Origin: Proteiniphilum saccharofermentans
GTDB taxonomy: Bacteria > Bacteroidota > Bacteroidia > Bacteroidales > Dysgonomonadaceae
Direction of reading: 5' to 3'
Length of the DNA: 64,000 nucleotides
Assembly (NCBI RefSeq): GCF_900095135.1
Contig: NZ_LT605205.1
Coordinates: forward strand, 2,480,001 to 2,544,000
This document shows positions 8,097-17,081 of the stretch, one piece after another. Both the position numbers and the translations under genes were made by a program. The notes under the pieces were generated by a model, which was not told the origin of the DNA, made no database searches, and saw nothing but the letters and a program-made list of their open reading frames with translations. The first letter of the stretch is position 1; every line of letters begins with the position of its first letter.

Positions 8097-10163
8097 ATGA
8101 AAAAAGTAATTCTTATGTTAACTGCCCTATCTCTGCTGGCAGCCTGTAACAACAGTAACCAGGCAGATAAGCAAGTACCGGTTGACGACGGTATCGACTA
8201 CGCTACATTCGAATACAAGGTAGACCGGTTTGCAGATATCGAAATACTCCGCTATCCGGTCCCGGGCTTCAACAGCTTGTCGCTGCAACAAAAAGAGCTG
8301 ATCTATTATTTATCGCAGGCCGCACTTGAAGGGCGTGATATCCTCTGGGATCAACACAACCGTTACAACCTGACTATCCGGCGGGTTTGCGAAGGAGTTT
8401 ACGAGAACTATATGGGCGACAAATCGTCCGAAAACTGGAAACATTTCGAGACCTATTTGAAACGGATATGGATGGCTAACGGCATCCATCATCACTATTC
8501 CGAAGACAAGATCATACCGGAATTCCCGCAGGACTACTTCGTCTCTATCGTAAAAGGGGTGGATCCGGGACGCATGCCTTTCCGTGACGGGATGGCTGCC
8601 GATGAGACACTCAATGAAATCCTCCCGGTGATGTTCGATCCGAATGTCATGCCCAAACGGATGAACCAAACGCCGGGCGCCGATATCGTGGCGAACTCGG
8701 CAGTGAACTTCTACGAAGGGGTAACACAAAAAGAGGTAGAAGATTTTTACAATGCAATGAAGGATTCCAACGACAATACACCGGTGTCTTACGGTCTGAA
8801 CAGTAAAGTAACAAAAGAAAATGGCGTTGTCACCGAACAGGTATGGAAACTGGGCGGCATGTACGATAAAGCCATTGAACGCATTATCGGATGGCTGGAA
8901 AAGGCGGCTGTTGTCGCCGAGAACGATCAGCAGAAAGAGGTGATCAACACGCTGGTCTCCTATTACCAAACGGGGGATCTGAAAACGTTCGACGACTATT
9001 CGGTGAAATGGGTGACCGACACCGCTTCCCGTGTAGATTTTATCAACGGTTTTATCGAGACCTACACTGATCCGCTCGGTATGAAAGCGACCTGGGAGTC
9101 TATGGTGAACTTCAAGAGCGAAGAAGCATCCGAGCGTACCCGGATCATCAGCGAAAACGCCCAGTGGTTCGAAGATAATTCTCCTGTCGACGACCGTTTC
9201 AAGAAAGAAGAAGTGAAAGGGGTATCGGCCAAGGTGATTACAGCCGCCATGCTTGGTGGCGACTGCTATCCGGCTACTCCAATCGGCATCAACCTGCCTA
9301 ACTCCAACTGGATCCGACGCGACCATGGCTCCAAATCGGTGACTATTGATAATATCACCTTTGCCTATGACAAAGCGGCAGAAGGGAATGGCTTCAAAGA
9401 AGAGTTCATGTGGAGCGATACCGAACGGGAACGTGCCAAAAAATATGGCACCCTGACCGATAACCTGCATACCGACCTGCACGAATGCCTCGGACATGGA
9501 TCGGGAAAATTACTTCCGGGTGTGGACGGTGACGCACTCAGAGCCTATGGTTCACCGCTGGAAGAAACAAGAGCCGACCTGTTTGCGCTTTATTATCTGG
9601 CTGATCCCAAATTAGTGGAACTGGGGCTTTTACCGGACAATGAGGCTTACAAAACAGAGTATTATGGCTACATCATGAATGGTGCCATGACTCAGCTCAC
9701 CCGTATCCAACCGGGTAAAGATATTGAACAGGCACATATGCGCAACCGGGCATTGATCTCCAACTGGGTGATCGAAAACGGAAAAGCTGACAATGTAGTG
9801 GAATTACAGCAACGTGATGGCAAAACATACGTGGTGATCAACGATTACGACAAACTGCGCAGCCTCTTTGGAGAGTTACTGGCCGAAGTGCAGCGTATCA
9901 AGTCGGAAGGCGATTACGAAGCAGGCAAGAACTTAGTGGAAAAATATGGTGTGAAAGTAAATGCGAATCTGCACAAAGAGGTGCTGGCACGCTATGAAGC
10001 GCTGAATATCGCTCCATACAAGGGATTTGTGAATCCGGTTTATAAACTCGTAACCGATGACAAAGGTAAGGTAACGGATGTAACTGTTTCATATGATGAA
10101 AACTATGTGAACCAGCAGTTGCGTTATTCAAGACAATACTCAGTATTGCCGTTGAAGAATTAA
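8097..10163 (+). CDS. Dipeptidyl-peptidase III-type M49 metallopeptidase, lipoprotein
   Basis: DPP III enzymes remove dipeptides from the N-terminus of short peptides. The 688-residue protein has a lipoprotein signal (LTALSLLAAC, lipid-bearing Cys at about 17), so it should be anchored to an envelope membrane. The zinc motif HECLGH (residues 462-467) is the M49 signature HExxGH in the form known from Bacteroides enzymes. The second motif EETRADL supplies the third zinc ligand and its partner. Length is normal for bacterial DPP III. It is preceded by the TAATTCA array and followed by a terminator, so it looks monocistronic. In a peptide-fermenting organism it would serve outer peptide breakdown; that role is inferred. 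Confidence 0.94.
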   Translation: MKKVILMLTALSLLAACNNSNQADKQVPVDDGIDYATFEYKVDRFADIEILRYPVPGFNSLSLQQKELIYYLSQAALEGRDILWDQHNRYNLTIRRVCEGVYENYMGDKSSENWKHFETYLKRIWMANGIHHHYSEDKIIPEFPQDYFVSIVKGVDPGRMPFRDGMAADETLNEILPVMFDPNVMPKRMNQTPGADIVANSAVNFYEGVTQKEVEDFYNAMKDSNDNTPVSYGLNSKVTKENGVVTEQVWKLGGMYDKAIERIIGWLEKAAVVAENDQQKEVINTLVSYYQTGDLKTFDDYSVKWVTDTASRVDFINGFIETYTDPLGMKATWESMVNFKSEEASERTRIISENAQWFEDNSPVDDRFKKEEVKGVSAKVITAAMLGGDCYPATPIGINLPNSNWIRRDHGSKSVTIDNITFAYDKAAEGNGFKEEFMWSDTERERAKKYGTLTDNLHTDLHECLGHGSGKLLPGVDGDALRAYGSPLEETRADLFALYYLADPKLVELGLLPDNEAYKTEYYGYIMNGAMTQLTRIQPGKDIEQAHMRNRALISNWVIENGKADNVVELQQRDGKTYVVINDYDKLRSLFGELLAEVQRIKSEGDYEAGKNLVEKYGVKVNANLHKEVLARYEALNIAPYKGFVNPVYKLVTDDKGKVTDVTVSYDENYVNQQLRYSRQYSVLPLKN

Positions 10164-10183
10164 TCCTACAGGAAATATCAACA

Positions 10184-10224
10184 AAATGAGGGTGTATCAC
10201 AATTTCGTGGTTTCACCCTCATTT
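10184..10224 (+). terminator. Hairpin terminator after the M49 peptidase gene
   Basis: An 11-bp perfect stem AAATGAGGGTG / CACCCTCATTT with a 19-nt loop lies 20 bp beyond the stop codon. There is an A-run before it but only a weak T-run after it. Confidence 0.6.
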
Positions 10225-10274
10225 CACTAATCACCTTCCCACTTTCCCGCCTTCTCACTTTTCCACATCCAACA

Positions 10275-11564
10275 ATGACTTACGACGAAACAATTGATTA
10301 TCTTTATCGCCAGATGCCCGAATATCAGCGGATCGGCGATAAGGCTTATAAACCCGGGCTTGACAACAGCCTTGCATTAGATGAGATATTCGATCATCCC
10401 CACCAACGTTATAAAACCATCCATGTGGGGGGTACCAACGGGAAAGGCTCCGTTTCACACCTGTTGGCTGCTATCTTACAGGAATCAGGATACAAAGTGG
10501 GATTATATACTTCTCCCCATCTGATCGATTTCCGCGAAAGAATCCGTGTCAATGGAGAGATGATCAGTCGTGAGTTCGTGATGGATTTTGTAGAGCATTA
10601 CAGGGAACAGTTTGAACCGGTAATGCCCTCGTTCTTCGAGTTAACTATGGAGATGGCTTTCCTCTATTTTGCTCAACGGGAGGTGGATGTAGCTGTGATC
10701 GAGGTCGGTCTGGGCGGACGGCTCGATAGCACCAATATCATCTCTCCCGATCTTAGCATTATCACTAACATCGGATTCGATCATATGAAACAGTTAGGCA
10801 ATACATTGCCGAAGATCGCTGCCGAAAAAGCAGGAATCATAAAAGCATATACACCTGTAGTGATTGGAGAAGCGGGCAATACGGAAGTAACACAGGTTTT
10901 TATCGATAAGGCACAGTCGGTGAACGCTCCTATTGTCTTCGCGGAACTCTATATGAACAATTTTAAAGCAGAGAAATGTGAATCAGGATGGTTGCTGTTT
11001 CATGCAGACGGGTACCCTGATGTAAAGAGCGAATTAAGGGGGTTAGCACAAGACAAAAATGCACGAACGGTATTGACGGCGGTGGAAGTTCTCCTTGAAA
11101 CAGGTTATGTGATTCCGAAAGTAGCTGTGTATAAAGGGTTCGCCAATGTGACCTCCATTACCGGATTAATGGGGCGATGGCAACAGTTGCAAACTTCACC
11201 GAAGATCATCTGCGATATCGCGCATAACGCGCATGGGATACGATATGTGGCGGAACAGTTACAATCAGAAAACTTCAATCGTCTCCATATGGTGTTCGGA
11301 ATGGCAAACGATAAAGATATTGATCCCGTCCTTTCTCTCTTACCACGGGATGCTGTTTATTATTTTACAAAAGCATCGGTAGAACGTGCGTTGGATGAAA
11401 AAACGCTGGCACAACAGGCCGAAACATACGGATTGAAAGGAAACAATTTCGGCACTGTGACAAAAGCAATAGAGGCCGCAAAAGAAAACGCCGATAAAAA
11501 CGATCTCATTTTCATCGGCGGTAGTTCCTTTATCGTAGCAGACGCGTTGCCGCTGTTCATATAA
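10275..11564 (+). CDS. folC: Folylpolyglutamate synthase / dihydrofolate synthase FolC
   Basis: FolC adds glutamate to dihydropteroate and to folates. The 429-residue protein has the Mur-ligase-type ATP-binding loop GGTNGKGSVSH (about residues 52-62), the YTSPHLIDFRERI segment, EVGLGGRLDSTN and the C-terminal DIAHNAHG motif. Length is normal. Its stop codon directly abuts the stop codon of the convergent lipoprotein gene with no spacer. thyA and folA, also folate genes, lie 2.2 kb downstream on the same strand. Confidence 0.96.
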   Translation: MTYDETIDYLYRQMPEYQRIGDKAYKPGLDNSLALDEIFDHPHQRYKTIHVGGTNGKGSVSHLLAAILQESGYKVGLYTSPHLIDFRERIRVNGEMISREFVMDFVEHYREQFEPVMPSFFELTMEMAFLYFAQREVDVAVIEVGLGGRLDSTNIISPDLSIITNIGFDHMKQLGNTLPKIAAEKAGIIKAYTPVVIGEAGNTEVTQVFIDKAQSVNAPIVFAELYMNNFKAEKCESGWLLFHADGYPDVKSELRGLAQDKNARTVLTAVEVLLETGYVIPKVAVYKGFANVTSITGLMGRWQQLQTSPKIICDIAHNAHGIRYVAEQLQSENFNRLHMVFGMANDKDIDPVLSLLPRDAVYYFTKASVERALDEKTLAQQAETYGLKGNNFGTVTKAIEAAKENADKNDLIFIGGSSFIVADALPLFI

Positions 11565-12116
11565 TTACCAAACTAACACGATTCGGAAGTTGTAATCTAC
11601 CAGGTACCCATCGGCTCGCACAAGATCGGAGGCCTGAATAAAGAAAGCGACAGTACTATTTCCATTAGGCGCATACTGTACGTCGAAACTGATAGTCTCG
11701 GTATATGTGCCTATAATATTTCCGTTTTCATCCGTTTCTGCATAAGTAAACAAGAATGGAAGTAGTTTCTGTACTTCATCGACTCCCTGCTGGCCTATAA
11801 AAACATAACCTAAAACAGCTCCTTCTTCATAAATAAAATCCGTTAACTCTGGTAAATCATATATCGCCTGATAACGGCCAGCATCAGGATTCCACTCCCA
11901 ATGTTCCTCTAAAACAGTATACGGAAGTATTTCCCACTTCGTAAATTTAGGTTCTAGTTCCTCATTATTCTGCCGCAACGCCTCTTCAATCATCCTACGG
12001 ATCTGAGCCTCAGTCAGATAATCATCAGGATAATCATCAGAACAGGAATACCCTCCAAGCAAAACTGCCACAGAAAGCAATGATAAAGCAACTGTTTTAA
12101 ATAAATTTTTTCCCAT
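11565..12116 (-). CDS. Lipoprotein of unknown function, first of a paralogous pair
   Basis: From the ATG at 12116 the protein is 183 residues, opening MGKNLFKTVALSLLSVAVLLGG and then YSCSDD, a probable lipoprotein signal; an upstream in-frame ATG at 12161 would bury this signal and is rejected. The body shares a clear pattern with the neighbouring gene at 12185-12634: WEWNP, then DFIYEEGAVLGYVFIGQQ, DEVQKLLPF, and a C-terminus ending FRIVLVW. I do not recognise the family. The product is probably membrane-anchored. It is the promoter-distal gene of the pair and ends flush against folC. Confidence 0.75.
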   Translation of the reverse strand: MGKNLFKTVALSLLSVAVLLGGYSCSDDYPDDYLTEAQIRRMIEEALRQNNEELEPKFTKWEILPYTVLEEHWEWNPDAGRYQAIYDLPELTDFIYEEGAVLGYVFIGQQGVDEVQKLLPFLFTYAETDENGNIIGTYTETISFDVQYAPNGNSTVAFFIQASDLVRADGYLVDYNFRIVLVW

Positions 12117-12184
12117 ATAGATAGTTTTAATTGGTTTCCATTCGAGCGTAAAAATAATCATTTTTTATTAAAAAGCATTTGATC

Positions 12185-12634
12185 TCACCAGATCAATACA
12201 AGTCTGAATTGATAGTATACTTTCGCTGCCATATCCTGAATACCGTCAGACGGCTGAATATAGAATGTCACCCTGTTGGTCAAAGAACTATATTCATAGC
12301 CTACCGTTTCCGTAAATACACTGCCATCGTCCAAGAGAATACTTATTGTATAGGGAAGCTGAGTTTGTACCTCATCCTGGTTTTGTACGCCTAAAAAAAC
12401 ATAACCGATCACCGCTCCACTTTCGTAGATGAATTCATCTATGTATTTCATCTGTTTAACTACTTCCCACCTTCTCTTGGCAGGATTCCAACTCCATTCC
12501 GAAGCATTCACTTCATAATCCTGAATATCCCACGCGGTTTCAGTTATATCGTCATCACTACAGGATGAGGCAAAAAAGCCAATACCTACAAACAGAAGGC
12601 CAGCAAAAAAGTAGGGAAATAATTTTCTTTTCAT
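12185..12634 (-). CDS. Lipoprotein of unknown function, second of a paralogous pair
   Basis: This 149-residue protein starts MKRKLFPYFFAGLLFVGIGF followed by FASSCSDDD, a good lipobox. It aligns over its length with the product of 11565-12116: WSWNP, DEFIYESGAVIGYVFLGVQ, DEVQTQLPY, and the terminal FRLVLIW. The other copy has an extra acidic segment (TEAQIRRMIEEALRQNNEE) after the signal that this one lacks. The pair is arranged in tandem on the minus strand, 68 bp apart. The beta-rich pattern and C-terminal aromatic residue are features of the pair; function is unknown. Confidence 0.75.
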   Translation of the reverse strand: MKRKLFPYFFAGLLFVGIGFFASSCSDDDITETAWDIQDYEVNASEWSWNPAKRRWEVVKQMKYIDEFIYESGAVIGYVFLGVQNQDEVQTQLPYTISILLDDGSVFTETVGYEYSSLTNRVTFYIQPSDGIQDMAAKVYYQFRLVLIW

Positions 12635-12843
12635 AATTCGTTATGTTGAAGCCATACAGCTTATTTATAAGCTAAGACTTGAAAAAAATTCTTACGTTTA
12701 ATTTAAAACAGTAAAAGAGGGAAAAAAGTTTAAACCATTCCCCTCTCCATATATTGATGCTTGTCCGAAGTTGTCCAATACAGGAGGATAAAAGTGTGAT
12801 CTTATACCTCTTAAATACCGGTATTACAATCCTAACAATAAAA

Positions 12844-13434
12844 TTACCTTCCTCCCAAAAATCCGCCTAGAATATCGTTCAGGGGATTACCGTCGCCATC
12901 CTTGTCGAGTGCACTACCCAACATATCCATGATGCCTCCACCGGATTTACCTTGCTGTGAATTACCCAGCAGGCCTCCCAGGAGATCGCCCAAACCACCG
13001 GCACCGGTATTGGCCTGACGCTTCTCTTTTCCAAGGTATGCCATTACAATAGGGGCTAACATCGCCAACAAAGGAGCTATCTTATTCATACTGACTCCGG
13101 TTTTCTGAGATATGCCCTGCTCTACAGCCGGAAGTTTATTCCCAAATATATGACCCAGAATTCCATTGCCATCCTGCTGCAATTCTTCTGTATGTCCCTG
13201 TAACATTCCGGAAAGGTTATTCAGAAGCGAACCATCATGTTTTGACTCCAGCGCTTTATTCAGGCTCTCCGCCCCATCGCGGGATTGTGCATTCCTGGTC
13301 ATTCCGGCTAATATTGCCGGCACGGCCATATTGACTACGCCCGACGCCTCTCCTTCATTCATGCCGAGTTGACCGGCTACACTTTTCACAATTGATTGCC
13401 CCACCGGGCTGTTTAATAATTCTGATAGATCCAT
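12844..13434 (-). CDS. DUF937 (YidB-like) protein
   Basis: The 196-residue protein opens MDLSELLNSPVGQSIVKSVA and contains VNMAVPAILAGMTRNA and IAPLLAMLAPIVMAYLGKEK, which fit the DUF937/YidB family of unknown function. The C-terminal third is Gly/Leu-rich and has an acidic loop DKDGDGNPLNDILGG that looks like a calcium-binding EF-hand-type loop. There is no signal peptide. A TATATTTG box on the minus strand at 13465-13472 may drive it. Confidence 0.85.
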   Translation of the reverse strand: MDLSELLNSPVGQSIVKSVAGQLGMNEGEASGVVNMAVPAILAGMTRNAQSRDGAESLNKALESKHDGSLLNNLSGMLQGHTEELQQDGNGILGHIFGNKLPAVEQGISQKTGVSMNKIAPLLAMLAPIVMAYLGKEKRQANTGAGGLGDLLGGLLGNSQQGKSGGGIMDMLGSALDKDGDGNPLNDILGGFLGGR

Positions 13435-13464
13435 TTGCGTGAGTAATTATAAAATAATAAAGCC

Positions 13465-13472
13465 CAAATATA
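13465..13472 (-). promoter_or_regulatory. Candidate -7 box for the DUF937 gene
   Basis: Minus-strand TATATTTG fits TAnnTTTG and lies about 30 bp upstream of the ATG at 13434. No matching -33 element at the usual distance was seen. Confidence 0.4.
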
Positions 13473-13581
13473 TATTTATTAAACAATCTGTTCCTTTATT
13501 AAGTTCTTAGAATTGACGTAATGAGGAATAAAACCACACTATAGGATTACCGTAATTTACAATTACTTTTTCAACAATGGA

Positions 13582-13611
13582 TTGCCAGCTGTGAAAAAAA
13601 CATTATTTTTG
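13582..13611 (+). promoter_or_regulatory. Promoter of thyA-folA
   Basis: TTG at 13582-13584, exactly 19 nt, then TATTTTTG at 13604-13611 is a full match to the Bacteroidota promoter. It gives a leader of about 125 nt that includes the TCTTNNN heptad array. The rest of the 309-bp gap 13435-13743 holds no gene that I can see. Confidence 0.7.
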
Positions 13612-13693
13612 TCTATCCACATTATTATGGATGATAATTTTTCAATATAAGGAGAACAACGGACAAAGTCGTATGAGAAGCGTAATCAAAATG

Positions 13694-13742
13694 TCTTACG
13701 TCTTGAATCTTGATTCTTTGCTCTTTATTCTTTACTCTAAAA
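13694..13742 (+). repeat. TCTTNNN heptad array upstream of thyA
   Basis: Seven consecutive 7-bp units all beginning TCTT or TCTA (TCTTACG, TCTTGAA, TCTTGAT, TCTTTGC, TCTTTAT, TCTTTAC, TCTAAAA). The array ends one base before the thyA ATG, so it forms the end of the mRNA leader. Confidence 0.8.
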
Positions 13743-13743
13743 T

Positions 13744-14538
13744 ATGAAACAATATCTTGATTTATTACAGCGGGTGCTCGACGAAGGGGTTAAAAAGGAA
13801 GACCGTACAGGAACCGGAACCATCAGTATCTTCGGACATCAGAGCAGGTACAGGATGAGTGACGGATTTCCGGTACTTACCACTAAAAAATTACATCTGA
13901 AATCGATCATCCACGAATTGCTTTGGTTCCTCAATGGGGATACCAATGTGAAATATCTGAACGATAATGGCGTGCGTATCTGGAATGAGTGGGCTGATGA
14001 AGATGGCGACCTGGGGCATATCTACGGGTATCAATGGCGTTCATGGCCCGATTATAACGGCGGACATATCGACCAGATATCAGAGGTAGTGAATACCATC
14101 AAAAATAATCCCGATTCCCGACGTATTATTGTCAGTTCATGGAATGTGGCTGATATTCCCAGTATGAACCTTCCTCCTTGCCACGCTTTTTTTCAATTTT
14201 ATGTGGCTGACGGAAAACTGAGCCTTCAACTCTATCAACGTAGTGCGGACATTTTTCTGGGAGTGCCGTTCAATATCGCTTCCTATGCGTTACTGCTGAA
14301 AATGATGGCCCAAGTGACCGGGTTGGAGGAGGGTGATTTCATCCACACTTTCGGGGATGCCCATATCTACCTGAATCATCTTGAACAGGTGAATCTTCAA
14401 CTGTCGCGTGAACCGCGGCCACTACCAAATATGAAGGTCAACCCTGATGTAAAGGATATATTCGGCTTCCGTTTCGAGGACTTCGAACTGGCAGACTACG
14501 ATCCACACCCACACATTAAAGGTATTGTCAGTATATGA
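13744..14538 (+). CDS. thyA: Thymidylate synthase ThyA
   Basis: ThyA methylates dUMP to dTMP using methylene-tetrahydrofolate. The 264-residue protein has the catalytic Cys in [12 protein letters not shown], the dUMP-binding [13 protein letters not shown], and the RRIIVSSWN arginine motif. Length equals the E. coli enzyme. The next gene, folA, overlaps its stop by 4 bp (ATGA), so the two are co-translated; together they regenerate the folate used in the reaction. Confidence 0.98.
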   Translation: MKQYLDLLQRVLDEGVKKEDRTGTGTISIFGHQSRYRMSDGFPVLTTKKLHLKSIIHELLWFLNGDTNVKYLNDNGVRIWNEWADEDGDLGHIYGYQWRSWPDYNGGHIDQISEVVNTIKNNPDSRRIIVSSWNVADIPSMNLPPCHAFFQFYVADGKLSLQLYQRSADIFLGVPFNIASYALLLKMMAQVTGLEEGDFIHTFGDAHIYLNHLEQVNLQLSREPRPLPNMKVNPDVKDIFGFRFEDFELADYDPHPHIKGIVSI

Positions 14539-15044
14539 TGAATCAGAAGAAACCACATATCGCCATTATTGTCGCACTCGATGAACAGAACGGTATCGGG
14601 CGAAGAGGCGAACTGCTTTGCCATCTTCCCGCCGACCTGAAGCATTTTAAGGAGCTCACCACAGGACACACCATCATTATGGGAAGAAAGACCTATCAAT
14701 CGCTTCCTAAAGGTGCACTGCCCAACCGAACCAATATAGTAATTACTTCTGATAAGGAAGACAATTACCCTGGCTGCGTCGTGGTACGTTCTGTCGATGA
14801 AGCGCTGGCCCGTTGCAAAAATGAGGACACGGTTTTTATTATCGGTGGAGGGCAACTTTACCGTTCAACCCTCGACCTTGCGGAGATACTCTATCTCACC
14901 CGCATACATCACACTTTTGACGATGCCGATACTTTTTTTCCGGAAATAGATCTCAACAAATGGGAGTTGATTCAACAACAAACATACCAGACAGACGAAA
15001 AACATCAATATAATTATTCATTTCATACCTGTATAAAAAAATAA
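14535..15044 (+). CDS. folA: Dihydrofolate reductase FolA
   Basis: DHFR reduces dihydrofolate to tetrahydrofolate with NADPH. The 169-residue protein shows the N-terminal [20 protein letters not shown], the substrate loop [12 protein letters not shown] with the catalytic acidic residue, the GRKTYQSLP motif, and the [10 protein letters not shown] segment. Its start overlaps thyA by 4 bp. Ten bases after its stop lies the ECF sigma gene of the PUL, so read-through into that locus is possible. Confidence 0.97.
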   Translation: MMNQKKPHIAIIVALDEQNGIGRRGELLCHLPADLKHFKELTTGHTIIMGRKTYQSLPKGALPNRTNIVITSDKEDNYPGCVVVRSVDEALARCKNEDTVFIIGGGQLYRSTLDLAEILYLTRIHHTFDDADTFFPEIDLNKWELIQQQTYQTDEKHQYNYSFHTCIKK

Positions 15045-15053
15045 GTTGTAAAA

Positions 15054-15623
15054 ATGGATGTGAATAGTTGGAAAGAGTTTCTGCAGGGCGACGAAAAAGC
15101 ATTTTCGTCGCTATATCGTAGTTACTTCAATGAACTTTTTGCATACGGTCTGAAAATAGGTTTCGATGAGGAGGTATGCAAAGATGCCATACAGGATGTT
15201 TTTTACAAAATATACATCTCCCGAAACCAACTGACCCACATCAGAAATATTGAATCTTACTTGCTCCACTGCCTGAAGAACAGATTATTTGATATCCACA
15301 ATCTGGAAACTAAAATTAACCATATAAATTACAATGATATCATTCTCGAAAGTGAAAACAGTGTCGTAGAAAAGATCATTGAGGAAGAGACAGAGTTGCA
15401 GTGGGAAAGTAAAATAAAACAATCACTGAAAACTCTGCCTCCAAAACAAAGAAAGATAATCTATTACCATTATCAGCTCAACCTTTCTTTCGATGAGATA
15501 GCTGCCTTACTGGATATGACACCCGAAGCAGTAAAAAAATCAACTTACAGGGCACTACAGAAAATGAGAGGAAGTCAGCAACTAAAGAATCCTTTTTTTA
15601 CTTTCCTTTTCTTCGTTCTTTAA
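15054..15623 (+). CDS. ECF-type sigma-70 factor of the PUL
   Basis: This 189-residue protein has sigma region 2 (FSSLYRSYFNELFAYG, then AIQDVFYKIYISRN) and region 4 (LPPKQRKIIYYHYQ, then SFDEIAALLDMTPEAVKKS). There is no extra domain, as in the Bacteroidota SusC-linked ECF group. It is followed directly by a FecR-type anti-sigma gene and an STN-containing SusC, the standard trans-envelope signalling set: substrate binding at SusC is passed through FecR to free the sigma factor. No clear promoter was seen in the 10 bp after folA. Confidence 0.93.
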   Translation: MDVNSWKEFLQGDEKAFSSLYRSYFNELFAYGLKIGFDEEVCKDAIQDVFYKIYISRNQLTHIRNIESYLLHCLKNRLFDIHNLETKINHINYNDIILESENSVVEKIIEEETELQWESKIKQSLKTLPPKQRKIIYYHYQLNLSFDEIAALLDMTPEAVKKSTYRALQKMRGSQQLKNPFFTFLFFVL

Positions 15624-15708
15624 CCATATTTTGTTAATCTTTATTAATATTGTCTCCCCTTTGTCTTTTTTGAAGTCTTTAATATATAACCGAATGATAT
15701 TGTCTGTT

Positions 15709-16884
15709 ATGGATCAAAAAGATTTTTTGTGTGACGACCTTTTCATATACTGGAGAATCCACCCGACGAAAGAACTGGATACTTTCTGGGTGAATTTTCT
15801 CAAAGAGAACGAAGATTATAGGGAATCCTTCAATAAAGCTATTGAAACATTTGAAATAATACGAAAAGGGAAAGAGATACTTGAAGTGGGAGAAACTTCA
15901 ATACTACAGGAGCTAAAAGATAAAATCGAGAAAGAGAAATTAAAGAAAAGAAGGAAAATACGAAAGATACTAGCTTCATCTGCCGCTGCCATATTGCTTC
16001 TTTTATTGATTTCCTCGATCTTTATTCTGTATGAAAAGAAGGAAAATGTGGATTCCCTCACATCTTCCATAGGAGAGGTAGTGAATAATAACAATATACA
16101 ACTTTTTACCGGCAGTAATGTATTAGAAATCGATAATAATTCAGTGCTGGATTTATCCGGGGAGAAATATGGCACCATAATCCAACAGTCACATTCGCAG
16201 AAAAAAATCGATCTGGGTAACAACCAGACAAACAAACTTATTGTACCTTATGGGAAAAGGTCGACATTGATTTTAGCTGACGGATCGAAAGTACATCTGA
16301 ATTCCGGAACTAAAATGGAGTTTCCATCCATATTTTCCGGGGAGAAAAGGGAAATCAATCTAGAAGGAGAGATTTATATTGAAGTGGCAAAGCAAACCAA
16401 TGCACCTTTCGTTATTCACACCCCTAATTCCCAAATTACTGTCTACGGAACTTCTTTCAATGTATCTTCCTATTCCGAAGACGCGAAAGAGTCTGTTGTT
16501 TTAGTAAATGGTGCAGTGGAAGTGAAAAGTGTAAACAGCACCATACAATTGGAGCCCAATGAAATGGCTGAGATTGAGAATGGACAAATATTACGGAAAC
16601 AGGTGGATGTTTCAGATTATATTGGTTGGACAAGTGGTTATATGCAATTAAATAGGGCGCCATTGAACGAAGTATTGAAGAAAATAGGACGATACTATAA
16701 TATAAAGTTCCAGTACGGATTAGATCTCGACCTGTATGACCAAACTTGTTCAGGTAAATTGTTCCTTTCGGATAATCTGGATGATGTACTCGAAGCTTTT
16801 TCAAAGATGACCTATCTGCAATATACTAAACAGAACGATGAAATAATATTCATCCGCCAACAACAAATAAATCAACATTATTAA
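15709..16884 (+). CDS. FecR-family anti-sigma factor
   Basis: From the ATG at 15709 (MDQKDFLCDDLF) the protein is 391 residues. An N-terminal cytoplasmic part is followed by one membrane helix (ILASSAAAILLLLLISSIF, about residues 85-105). The periplasmic FecR domain follows, with GKRSTLILADGSKVHLNSGT and the GTSFNVSSY motif, and then a C-terminal DUF4974-like domain (MQLNRAPLNEVLKKIGRYYNI). It should hold the neighbouring ECF sigma inactive until the SusC partner signals. Upstream in-frame starts at 15631 or 15694 add a hydrophobic non-family stretch and are less likely. Confidence 0.93.
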   Translation: MDQKDFLCDDLFIYWRIHPTKELDTFWVNFLKENEDYRESFNKAIETFEIIRKGKEILEVGETSILQELKDKIEKEKLKKRRKIRKILASSAAAILLLLLISSIFILYEKKENVDSLTSSIGEVVNNNNIQLFTGSNVLEIDNNSVLDLSGEKYGTIIQQSHSQKKIDLGNNQTNKLIVPYGKRSTLILADGSKVHLNSGTKMEFPSIFSGEKREINLEGEIYIEVAKQTNAPFVIHTPNSQITVYGTSFNVSSYSEDAKESVVLVNGAVEVKSVNSTIQLEPNEMAEIENGQILRKQVDVSDYIGWTSGYMQLNRAPLNEVLKKIGRYYNIKFQYGLDLDLYDQTCSGKLFLSDNLDDVLEAFSKMTYLQYTKQNDEIIFIRQQQINQHY

Positions 16885-16931
16885 TTAAAAATTAACTATT
16901 TATGCCTATGGGAAAAGAACAATGAAAAAAA

Positions 16932-16959
16932 GTCGAGTAATGCGGCAACATTACCCGAC
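16932..16959 (+). terminator. Hairpin between fecR and susC (possible attenuator)
   Basis: GTCGAGTAATG and CATTACCCGAC form an 11-position stem with one mismatch and a 6-nt loop, preceded by seven A residues. The downstream sequence is A-rich rather than T-rich, so it may be a partial terminator or a processing site that separates regulator and SusC expression. Confidence 0.4.
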
Positions 16960-17081
16960 CAAAATAAATTTCGCGGTTAAGCAAGAGCATTGGTCAAACA
17001 AGTTTGATTATGCCATTAGCAACAGCAAATTTACAAAGTGAATCTAATTTATTGGTAAAAATTAAAATTCAAAACAAAGAT

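Noticed and set aside
8310-9497. 395-codon open frame on the minus strand inside the M49 peptidase gene
   Set aside because: The plus-strand gene has clear M49 motifs through the same region; the antisense translation has no recognisable domain and a composition typical of a shadow frame.
9480-9497. Unusual zinc motif HECLGH in the M49 peptidase as a novelty
   Set aside because: The Cys-containing form of HExxGH is already known from Bacteroides DPP III enzymes.
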